Below, in pieces: positions 1 through 5,514 of a DNA stretch of 7,552 bases; the first letter of the stretch is position 1; every line of letters begins with the position of its first letter. Source of the stretch: Flavobacterium sp. GTDB taxonomy: Bacteria; Bacteroidota; Bacteroidia; Flavobacteriales; Flavobacteriaceae. The notes under the pieces are model-generated. The model did not search any database. It saw only the letters and a list, made by a program, of their open reading frames with translations, and was not told where the DNA came from. The position numbers and the translations under genes were made by a program. The stretch lies in NCBI RefSeq assembly GCF_003525665.1, contig NZ_DQDX01000088.1, positions 1-7,552 of the forward strand, written 5' to 3'.

Positions 1-19
1 CGGTACACATGCAGTTGTG

Positions 20-334
20 TTAAGATTTAAAAAAAACATTAGAATTGAAAAGGTTTATAAAATTATTTAAGTCATCAGATGCAAATTTTCTTTTTATAAA
101 CCTATCTGAATTTATCTCTGAAAAAAAGATTTCGTCTTTCAAATTTTTAGGTAATCTACCATCAATAGTTTTAACCAAAACAGAATCTTTATTTTCTATT
201 AAAACTCTTTCAACTATAGTGTCTTCAATAGCAAGTTGATAATATTCAATTGTATCAAAATTCGAAAAAAAAGGATCTTTTTTACAAGAAGTAAAGCATA
301 AAACAAATACAAATAACACTATAACCTTTCTCAT
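20..334 (-). CDS. Small predicted lipoprotein, unknown function
   Basis: A 104-residue protein. It opens with a short basic n-region (M-R-K) and a hydrophobic stretch (residues 4-14), then F-T-S-C, which fits a lipobox with Cys17 as the lipidated residue. Export and anchoring to a membrane is therefore likely. Cys17 is followed by K-K-D, a charged stretch that loosely resembles the surface-export signal described for Bacteroidota lipoproteins, but the match is partial. The mature part (about 87 residues) is charged, has no transmembrane segment and shows no domain I recognise. The ATG overlaps the TAA of the upstream araC-type gene by one base (TAATG on the minus strand), so the two are probably cotranscribed and translationally coupled. 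I see no terminator between its stop and the window edge. The coding sequence contains two runs of eight identical bases (29-36 and 265-272). The reading frame is well supported; the function is unknown. Confidence 0.8.
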   Translation of the reverse strand: MRKVIVLFVFVLCFTSCKKDPFFSNFDTIEYYQLAIEDTIVERVLIENKDSVLVKTIDGRLPKNLKDEIFFSEINSDRFIKRKFASDDLNNFINLFNSNVFFKS

Positions 335-1206
335 TATGTATTTGGATTTATCGACATCAAATATTTCTTAGGCGTCGTTGCAAATTTTTTCTTAAACGCT
401 GCAATAAAATGACTTCCGGTGCTGTAACCAATTTTCAATCCAACTTCATTTACATTATACGAACCAGAATCTAATAATTGTCGGGCATAATCCATTTTAT
501 AATCAAATAGAAATCCGTAAACTGTATCACCATAAATTTGTTTGAAACCCATTTTTAGTTTTTTCAAACTCAGTCCAACTTGCTCCGAAAGTTCCTCTAA
601 ACCTGGTGGTTCGGCCATGTTTGTGATGATAATTTCTTTGGCTTTTTTAATTTTCAAGACATTATCTTCGTCAATTAAAAACGGACATTGCTCAGCATCT
701 GGATCTTCCGAACGATTGAAATACAAACTCAATAATTCGTATCCTTTACCTTTGTAGTAGAGGTTTTTTATGGACGGATTTAAATTATAATGAAACAATT
801 GACTCAATACAATTGCCATTGACGGACTAATGTCGCCTTCCTTATAATACTTCTTGTCTTTATTTTCATCACTCAAAAACGGAATGTGTTCTGAATCATT
901 AGAAAACAATCCGTGAAACTTTTGAATGGAAATTATAACAGAAATCACCCACGAATTTGGAGCCAATTCCAAATTTAAAGGCAACTCTTTTTGCGGATTG
1001 TAAAACAATAATGACTTCTCATCTTTCAATTCTAAGGCATAATTTCCCTCATTAAAGACAAATTTTGCTTTTCCTTTAATGCCAAAATGAAATTGAATAA
1101 GCCCTTGATTTACGTGTCTTTTTACGTGAAAACTTTCATTTCCATCATTTTGAAAACGAATTAAAATAAAATCATTTTCAATTTTTATTTCTTCTTGAGA
1201 ACCCAT
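334..1206 (-). CDS. AraC/XylS-family transcriptional regulator, PchR-like
   Basis: A 290-residue cytoplasmic DNA-binding regulator. The C-terminal third carries the AraC double helix-turn-helix: the first HTH lies near residues 203-226 (LEELSEQVGLSLKKLKMGFK) and the second near 250-282, ending in the family signature with G260-Y261, F267, F271, F275 and P279 (the G-Y, F...F, P pattern). The first ~190 residues are a beta-rich N-terminal region without strong motifs, presumably the sensing domain. The overall architecture, including GYELLSLYF at 155-163, recalls PchR-like regulators, some of which respond to ferric siderophores; the ligand here is unknown. The gene is divergent from hemA across 227 bp and overlaps the downstream lipoprotein gene by one base. 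GGAAAA on the minus strand, about 8 nt before the ATG, may serve as a ribosome binding site. Regulation of hemA or of itself is inferred only from position. Confidence 0.9.
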   Translation of the reverse strand: MGSQEEIKIENDFILIRFQNDGNESFHVKRHVNQGLIQFHFGIKGKAKFVFNEGNYALELKDEKSLLFYNPQKELPLNLELAPNSWVISVIISIQKFHGLFSNDSEHIPFLSDENKDKKYYKEGDISPSMAIVLSQLFHYNLNPSIKNLYYKGKGYELLSLYFNRSEDPDAEQCPFLIDEDNVLKIKKAKEIIITNMAEPPGLEELSEQVGLSLKKLKMGFKQIYGDTVYGFLFDYKMDYARQLLDSGSYNVNEVGLKIGYSTGSHFIAAFKKKFATTPKKYLMSINPNT

Positions 1207-1253
1207 AGCGATGTTTTTCCGTATATACTTTCGAAATTCTGTTACGTTCTTAT

Positions 1254-1268
1254 TTAGAATTATTCTAC
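1254..1268. promoter_or_regulatory. Candidate operator, PerR/Fur-like 7-1-7 palindrome
   Basis: TTAGAATTATTCTAC has a perfect 6-bp inverted repeat (TAGAAT/ATTCTA) around a single central T, and the symmetry resumes with two more pairs outside one mismatch (1252-1270). It matches 12 of the 14 defined positions of the known Bacillus PerR box TTATAATNATTATAA. It would lie in the araC leader if the candidate minus-strand promoter is real, and more than 100 bp upstream of the hemA promoter. AT-rich palindromes arise by chance, so this is only a candidate site. Confidence 0.3.
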
Positions 1269-1299
1269 ATAAGAAATTTGTTAGAACTTGATTTCACTA

Positions 1300-1332
1300 C
1301 AAATTTATAACAAATAACGCTAAAAAGTCGAA
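1300..1332 (-). promoter_or_regulatory. Weak candidate promoter for the araC-type gene
   Basis: Read on the minus strand, 1307-1300 is TAAATTTG, an exact match to the Bacteroidota -7 consensus TAnnTTTG. The expected -33 TTG is only approximate: TTC at 1332-1330, about 22 bp upstream. Transcription would start near 1293 and give a leader of about 85 nt before the araC ATG. The perfect -7 and imperfect -33 make this plausible but unproven. Confidence 0.4.
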
Positions 1333-1377
1333 TTTGGTTTAAAAATTCTCAGAGCGATACAAAAAGTCCCTCTAGCG

Positions 1378-1409
1378 TTGTTTTTATGAAATGTATAGTA
1401 ATAATTTTG
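1378..1409 (+). promoter_or_regulatory. Bacteroidota-type promoter for hemA
   Basis: A TTG at 1378-1380 and TAATTTTG at 1402-1409 are separated by 21 bp. This matches the primary sigma-factor promoter of the phylum (TTG, 17-23 bp, TAnnTTTG). Transcription would begin around 1414-1417, leaving a short leader of about 17-20 nt before the hemA ATG. This is the only strong promoter-like match I found ahead of the plus-strand genes, consistent with one transcript running from hemA onward. Confidence 0.65.
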
Positions 1410-1433
1410 TTGAACTTTTTAGAAAAGTAGAAT

Positions 1434-2693
1434 ATGGAAAATTTTAATATGTCGAAACACACTTCTTTTTACGCATTAGGTTTAAGTTACAAAAAAGCAG
1501 ACGCAGCAATTAGAGGTAAGTTTAGTTTAGACAACCAAGCAAAGGCAACTTTGTTAATACAAGCCGAAGCCGAAGGAATTGAAGCATTACTAGTGACTTC
1601 AACTTGTAATAGAACTGAAATCTATGGTTTTGCGCAACATCCATATCAATTAATAAAATTACTTTGTGAAAACAGTAATGGTAGCGTTGAAGAATTTCAA
1701 GAAGTTGCCTATATCTACAAAAATCAAGAAGCAATCAACCACATGTTTCGTGTTGGAACTGGTTTAGACAGTCAAATTCTTGGAGATTTTGAAATTATCA
1801 GTCAGTTAAAAATTGCTTTTAACGAAAGTAAATCTAACGGAATGGTAAACTCTTTTCTTGAAAGATTAGTGAATTCGGTTATTCAAGCGAGCAAAAAAAT
1901 TAAAACCGATACTGATATTTCTTCAGGAGCAACATCGGTTTCATTTGCATCAGTTCAATACATCATTAAAAATGTAGCTGATATTTCTAACAAAAACATT
2001 TTACTTTTCGGAACAGGAAAAATCGGTAGAAATACTTGCGAAAATCTTGTAAAACATACTAAACACGATCATATTACTTTAATAAATCGTACCAAAGATA
2101 AAGCGGAGAAACTAGCTCAAAAATTGGATTTAATTGTTAAAGATTACGCCGATTTACAACTAGAACTTCAAAAAGCTGATGTTGTAGTTGTTGCAACTGG
2201 AGCACAAAATCCGACAATTGATAAAGCTATTTTAAATCTGAAAAAACCTTTGTTAATTTTAGATTTATCCATTCCAAAGAATGTTCACGAAAATGTAAAA
2301 GAAGTTGAAGGTGTAACGTTAATTCACCTGGATCATTTGTCTCAAATTACAGATGAAACCTTAGAAAACCGTAAATTACATATTCCAGCAGCGGAAGTAA
2401 TCATTGAAGAAATAAAAGAAGAATTCACTGCTTGGACAAAAAACAGAAAATTTGCGCCGACAATTCAAGCGTTAAAAGAAAAATTAAATTCTATAAAAGA
2501 CGGCGAATTGAATTTTCAACGCAAAAAATTATCTAATTTTGACGAACAACAAGCCGAATTAATAAGCAATAGAATCATTCAAAAAATTACCAATCATTTT
2601 GTAAACCATTTAAAAGATGGCGAATCGATGGATGAAGGAATTGAATGGATTGAAAAAGTATTTCAGTTAGAACAAGAGAAATCATTTTTTTAA
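1434..2693 (+). CDS. hemA: Glutamyl-tRNA reductase
   Basis: Reduces glutamyl-tRNA(Glu) with NADPH to glutamate-1-semialdehyde, the committed step of the C5 pathway to heme; cytoplasmic. At 419 residues it has the usual length. The catalytic motif STCNRTE is at 56-62 with the active-site Cys58. The substrate-region helix HMFRVGTGLDSQILGD (103-118) corresponds to the conserved HLFRV..GLDS..LGE segment, and ILGDFEI replaces the commoner ILGEPQI; I believe this is typical of the group. The NADPH-binding Rossmann domain begins with GTGKIG (193-198), followed by INRT (217-220) and LDLSIPKNV (276-284). The C-terminal ~100 residues are the charged helical dimerisation domain. An in-frame ATG at codon 6 (1449) is an alternative start; the first ATG is preferred because it lies just beyond the predicted promoter. 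First gene of the hem cluster. HemL and HemB, the next enzymes in the pathway, are not in the window. Confidence 0.97.
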   Translation: MENFNMSKHTSFYALGLSYKKADAAIRGKFSLDNQAKATLLIQAEAEGIEALLVTSTCNRTEIYGFAQHPYQLIKLLCENSNGSVEEFQEVAYIYKNQEAINHMFRVGTGLDSQILGDFEIISQLKIAFNESKSNGMVNSFLERLVNSVIQASKKIKTDTDISSGATSVSFASVQYIIKNVADISNKNILLFGTGKIGRNTCENLVKHTKHDHITLINRTKDKAEKLAQKLDLIVKDYADLQLELQKADVVVVATGAQNPTIDKAILNLKKPLLILDLSIPKNVHENVKEVEGVTLIHLDHLSQITDETLENRKLHIPAAEVIIEEIKEEFTAWTKNRKFAPTIQALKEKLNSIKDGELNFQRKKLSNFDEQQAELISNRIIQKITNHFVNHLKDGESMDEGIEWIEKVFQLEQEKSFF

Positions 2694-2720
2694 AAGCTTT
2701 TTGCTTCAAAACATTAATAA

Positions 2721-2755
2721 CCTTCGAGACTTAGCGTCTTTGTGGCAAAAAAGAA
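2721..2755 (+). repeat. Candidate dispersed repeat before hemC
   Basis: The 62-nt hemA-hemC spacer ends in CCTTCGAGACTTAGCGTCTT followed by TGTGGCAAAAAAGAA, running directly into the hemC ATG. The CTTAGCGTCTTTGTGGCAAAA core resembles a sequence type I recall as common between genes in Flavobacterium and relatives (variants of CTTTGCGTCTTTGCGG). It contains a 4-bp stem (AGAC/GTCT) and supplies an A/G-rich stretch before the start. The rest of the spacer (2694-2720) has only a weak AAGC-T5-GCTT hairpin. Only one copy lies in the window, so its repeat status rests on recollection. Confidence 0.4.
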
Positions 2756-3679
2756 ATGGAAAAAACAATACGTATAGGAACTCGTGATAGTGAATTGGCA
2801 CTTTGGCAAGCACACACGGTTCAAAAACAACTTAACGATTTAGGTTACAAAACCGAAATTATTGCCGTAAAATCGCAAGGCGATATCATTCTCGACAAAC
2901 CGCTTTACGAACTCGGAATCACCGGAATTTTTACAAAAACTTTAGACATTGCCATGATAAATGGTCAAGTTGACATTGCAGTGCATTCAATGAAAGACGT
3001 GCCAACTGCTTTGCCTATTGGAATTGTGCAAGCAGCTGTTTTGGAAAGAGCCAATACATTGGATATTTTAGTTCACAAAGGCAACTTAGATTTTTTAGAA
3101 TCTACTGGAACTATCGCTACAGGAAGTTTGCGTCGTCAAGCCATGTGGTGGAACAAGTATCCAAATCACAAAGTGGTCGATTTACGCGGAAATGTAAATA
3201 CAAGAATGCAAAAATTGCAAGATAACGATTGGAACGGAGCCGTTTTTGCAGCAGCAGGATTAGAAAGAATCAACTTAAAACCAGAGAATTATATCAATCT
3301 AGATTGGATGATTCCAGCGCCAGCACAAGGAGCAATGTTAGTTGTTGCAATGGCTGAAGACGAATTTACTTTAGACGCGCTTTCACAATTAAATCACATC
3401 GAAACCGAAATTTGCACCTATATAGAAAGACAATTTCTAAAAACGCTTGAAGGCGGATGTACTGCGCCAATCGGAGCAATTGCAACCTATAATGAAAAGG
3501 AAGACACTATAAATTTCAAAGGAGTTTTGTTATCCATCGACGGAAAACAAAAACTAGAAATAGATAAAAACGTAGACATTTCCGAATGGAAAAAACTAGG
3601 ATTCAATGCCGCTCAAGAAATTTTAAACAATGGCGGAACAGAATTGATGATAGAAATAAAGAAACAATTGAAAAAATAA
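2756..3679 (+). CDS. hemC: Porphobilinogen deaminase (hydroxymethylbilane synthase)
   Basis: Polymerises four porphobilinogens into the linear tetrapyrrole hydroxymethylbilane in the cytoplasm. The 307 residues are normal for the family, and all key motifs are present. These are the N-terminal IGTRDSELALWQA (7-19); HSMKDVP (77-83), whose Asp81 corresponds to the catalytic Asp84 of E. coli; TGSLRRQ (122-128) and DLRGNVNTR (142-150) with the arginines that bind substrate carboxylates; AAGLERI (166-172); PAPAQGA (187-193); and EGGCTAPIG (232-240), where Cys235 should carry the dipyrromethane cofactor. The start codon is 62 bp after the hemA stop and no other ATG fits the N-terminus. It is the second gene of the cluster and feeds HemD, encoded next. 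The enzyme looks intact. Confidence 0.97.
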   Translation: MEKTIRIGTRDSELALWQAHTVQKQLNDLGYKTEIIAVKSQGDIILDKPLYELGITGIFTKTLDIAMINGQVDIAVHSMKDVPTALPIGIVQAAVLERANTLDILVHKGNLDFLESTGTIATGSLRRQAMWWNKYPNHKVVDLRGNVNTRMQKLQDNDWNGAVFAAAGLERINLKPENYINLDWMIPAPAQGAMLVVAMAEDEFTLDALSQLNHIETEICTYIERQFLKTLEGGCTAPIGAIATYNEKEDTINFKGVLLSIDGKQKLEIDKNVDISEWKKLGFNAAQEILNNGGTELMIEIKKQLKK

Positions 3680-3684
3680 AATTG

Positions 3685-3747
3685 AACCATTAAGGTATTA
3701 AGTTTCATTAAGTTTTATCCTTAATTTTTCTTAATACCTTAATGGTT
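3685..3747 (+). repeat. Long inverted repeat (hairpin) between hemC and hemD
   Basis: Two perfect 18-bp arms, AACCATTAAGGTATTAAG (3685-3702) and its reverse complement (3730-3747), enclose a second 6-bp stem ATTAAG (3707-3712) / CTTAAT (3720-3725) with a 7-nt loop. In RNA this would be a 63-nt stem-loop with one 4x4 internal loop. It starts 5 nt after the hemC stop and ends 12 nt before the hemD ATG. It is followed by TTAAAAAGAA rather than a U-tract, so it does not look like an intrinsic terminator. The sequence resembles intergenic palindromes I recall from flavobacterial genomes. Confidence 0.85.
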
Positions 3748-3759
3748 TAAAAAGAAACA

Positions 3760-4428
3760 ATGACAAAACAAATCAACATAGTATCTACCAAAAAACTTTT
3801 GCCCAATCAAAAGCAAGAATTAGTAGACGCCAATTTTACAGTTATTGAAGAAGATTTTATCGAAACCAATATCAAAAATTTCGAATTGTCGAAAGTAAAC
3901 AACAACCTAATTTTCACTAGTCAAAACGCCGTTCAAAGTATTTTGCAACATCCAAAATGTGAAGATTTAAAAAGCAAAGACGTTTTTTCTATCGGAATGA
4001 AAACCAAAGATTTATTAACCGAAAACGGATTTAATGTTGTTGCCTACACAGGTTACGCAGCAGATTTAGCCGAAATAATTTCCTTGATTTATTCAGAAGA
4101 ATCGTTTACCTTTTTCAGCGGAAATTTACGTCGAGATGTGTTGGCAAATACTTTAAAAGAAAACGGAATTACCTTCAACGAAATTGAAGTGTACGAAACC
4201 AAAATAACATCCAAAAAAATAACCAAAAAACTAGACGGAATTCTTTTTTTCAGTCCATCAGGAGTTGAAAGTTATTTTAAAATGAATACCATAAAAGACG
4301 AAACGTGTTTCTGTATTGGCGAAACCACAGCAGAAGCATTAGAAAATAAAAAAGTAAAAACGATTGTAATTGCAGACAAACCATCGGTAGAAAATGTGAT
4401 TGCAGAAGTAGTAGAATATTATAATTAG
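3760..4428 (+). CDS. hemD: Uroporphyrinogen-III synthase
   Basis: Cyclises hydroxymethylbilane with inversion of ring D to give uroporphyrinogen III; a cytoplasmic two-lobed enzyme. This family is poorly conserved in sequence. The call rests on the 222-residue length, on the expected landmarks and on its place between hemC and hemE. The landmarks are LIFTSQNAVQSI (50-61), SIGMKTKDLLTENGF (77-91), FSGNLRRDVL (119-128), IEVYET (142-147), ILFFSPSGVESYF (161-173), CIGETTAEALE (185-195) and a closing IADKPSVENVI (204-214). These follow the family pattern of FTS.NAV in one lobe, then the S/T-P-S-x-V and IG.TTA motifs in the other. The start is the first ATG, 12 nt after a large hairpin whose unfolding could affect initiation. 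No truncation is visible. Confidence 0.92.
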   Translation: MTKQINIVSTKKLLPNQKQELVDANFTVIEEDFIETNIKNFELSKVNNNLIFTSQNAVQSILQHPKCEDLKSKDVFSIGMKTKDLLTENGFNVVAYTGYAADLAEIISLIYSEESFTFFSGNLRRDVLANTLKENGITFNEIEVYETKITSKKITKKLDGILFFSPSGVESYFKMNTIKDETCFCIGETTAEALENKKVKTIVIADKPSVENVIAEVVEYYN

Positions 4429-4433
4429 AAATG

Positions 4434-4466
4434 AAACCTGACAGGTTTTCACAACCAGTCAGGTTT
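4434..4466 (+). repeat. CCTGACAGG-type palindrome between hemD and hemE
   Basis: AAACCTGAC (4434-4442) pairs perfectly with GTCAGGTTT (4458-4466). After one A/A mismatch, GGTT (4444-4447) pairs with AACC (4453-4456) around a 5-nt loop, giving a 33-nt hairpin. The left half, AAACCTGACAGGTTT, is also palindromic by itself. It begins 5 nt after the hemD stop and ends 13 nt before the hemE ATG. It is followed by AAATAAAAA, not a U-tract, so termination is unlikely. I recall near-identical AACCTGACAGGTT elements in spacers of many Bacteroidota genomes. Confidence 0.75.
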
Positions 4467-4479
4467 AAATAAAAACGAT

Positions 4480-5508
4480 ATGATTAAAAACGACCTATTT
4501 TTAAGAGCATTAAATAACGAAATTGTAGAACGTCCACCAGTTTGGATGATGCGTCAAGCCGGAAGATATTTACCAGAATTTAGAGCTTTGCGTGATAAAT
4601 ATGATTTCTTCACACGTTGCGAAACTCCAGAATTAGCAGCAGAAATTACAGTGCAACCTATTAGAATTGTAAAACCAGATGCCGCCATTTTATTTTCAGA
4701 TATTTTGGTAGTTCCAAGAGCAATGGGAATTCACGTTGAACTGAAAGACAATTTGGGACCAATTATTCCAAATCCAATTCGCACAATGGAACAAGTAAAT
4801 CAAGTGATTGTTCCAGATGTTAATGAAACTTTGGGATATGTTTTTGATGCTATCAAATTAACCAAAGAAATGTTGAACGATGAGGTTCCATTAATTGGTT
4901 TTGCAGGTTCGCCTTGGACTATTTTTTGCTATTGTGTAGAAGGAAAAGGATCTAAAAGTTTTGATACGGCTAAAGGTTTTTGTTTTTCAAATCCTGTTGC
5001 AGCACATACATTATTGCAAAAAATTACCGATACAACTATTCTATATTTGAAAGAAAAAGTAAAATCTGGAGTAAATGCAGTTCAAATTTTCGATTCTTGG
5101 GGCGGAATGTTATCGCCAGTAGATTATCAAGAATTCTCATGGAAATACATTAACCAAATTGTTGACGCTTTAGCCGAAGACACCAAAGTTATTGTTTTCG
5201 GAAAAGGATGTTGGTTTGCTCTTAATGAAATGGCACAATCTAAAGCATCAGCACTTGGTGTAGATTGGACATGTTCGGCAAGAAATGCACGTTATTTAAC
5301 AGGTGGAAAAATCACATTACAAGGAAATTTCGATCCATCAAGATTGTTATCTCCAATTCCAACCATCAAAAAAATGGTGCACCAAATGATAGACGAATTC
5401 GGAAAAGACAATTATATAGTAAACCTTGGTCACGGAATTTTACCAAATATTCCTGTTGATCACGCAAAGGCTTTTATTGAGGCAGTTAAGGAATATCCAT
5501 CTAAATAG
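4480..5508 (+). CDS. hemE: Uroporphyrinogen decarboxylase
   Basis: Removes four acetate carboxyls from uroporphyrinogen III to make coproporphyrinogen III, without a cofactor, in the cytoplasm. Its 342 residues match the family. Diagnostic motifs are PVWMMRQAGRYLPEF (20-34), with the substrate-binding R25 and R29; ILFSDILV (70-77), whose Asp74 corresponds to the catalytic Asp86 of the human enzyme; GFAGSPWTI (140-148) with a nearby Tyr151; QIFDSWGG (202-209); GNFDP (282-286); and NLGHGILP (315-322), whose His318 is the conserved substrate-contacting histidine. The N-terminus begins directly at the first ATG, 51 bp after hemD. The next gene starts only 6 nt after the stop codon, so hemE and the following genes should be on one transcript. 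Confidence 0.97.
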   Translation: MIKNDLFLRALNNEIVERPPVWMMRQAGRYLPEFRALRDKYDFFTRCETPELAAEITVQPIRIVKPDAAILFSDILVVPRAMGIHVELKDNLGPIIPNPIRTMEQVNQVIVPDVNETLGYVFDAIKLTKEMLNDEVPLIGFAGSPWTIFCYCVEGKGSKSFDTAKGFCFSNPVAAHTLLQKITDTTILYLKEKVKSGVNAVQIFDSWGGMLSPVDYQEFSWKYINQIVDALAEDTKVIVFGKGCWFALNEMAQSKASALGVDWTCSARNARYLTGGKITLQGNFDPSRLLSPIPTIKKMVHQMIDEFGKDNYIVNLGHGILPNIPVDHAKAFIEAVKEYPSK

Positions 5509-5514
5509 TTGATA

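Larger units (their letters stand above)
1207..1433. promoter_or_regulatory. Divergent araC-hemA intergenic region
   Basis: This 227-bp AT-rich region separates two divergent starts and must hold control sequences for both. Visible in it are a hemA promoter (1378-1409), a weaker minus-strand promoter candidate (1300-1332), a 7-1-7 near-palindrome (1254-1268), an 8-bp palindrome GTATATAC (1221-1228) and several copies of short repeats (AAAAAGT and AACGCTA types). I see no RNA gene or riboswitch fold. No convincing ORF of useful length is present; a 14-codon plus-strand frame at 1386-1430 overlaps the promoter. Confidence 0.7.

Noticed and set aside
1..20. Short inverted repeat ACACA (5-9) / TGTGT (16-20) as a terminator for the lipoprotein gene
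   Set aside because: The stem is only 5 bp with no U-tract following on the minus strand, too weak to call.
2..70. Open plus-strand frame at the window edge (22 codons, ending TAA at 68-70) that could be the tail of a convergent gene
   Set aside because: It is short, has no recognisable motif and overlaps the well-supported minus-strand lipoprotein gene by about 50 bp. A frame this long is likely by chance at an edge.
45..757. Plus-strand open frames at 45-239 and 542-757
   Set aside because: They lie antisense to the lipoprotein and araC genes, encode no recognisable domain and are typical shadow frames.
1386..1430. A 14-codon frame MKCIVIILLNFLEK ending 3 nt before the hemA ATG, possible leader peptide
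   Set aside because: The predicted -7 element lies inside it and transcription should start after its ATG, so it would not be on the main transcript. It has no run of regulatory codons suggesting attenuation.
3685..3759. CRISPR repeat or small RNA gene between hemC and hemD
   Set aside because: There is a single inverted repeat with no spacers or repeated units and no promoter match; a stem-loop or dispersed palindrome explains it better.
4434..4475. Intrinsic terminator after hemD
   Set aside because: The hairpin is followed by AAATAAAAA rather than a U-tract and the next gene is an in-pathway hem gene 13 nt later.
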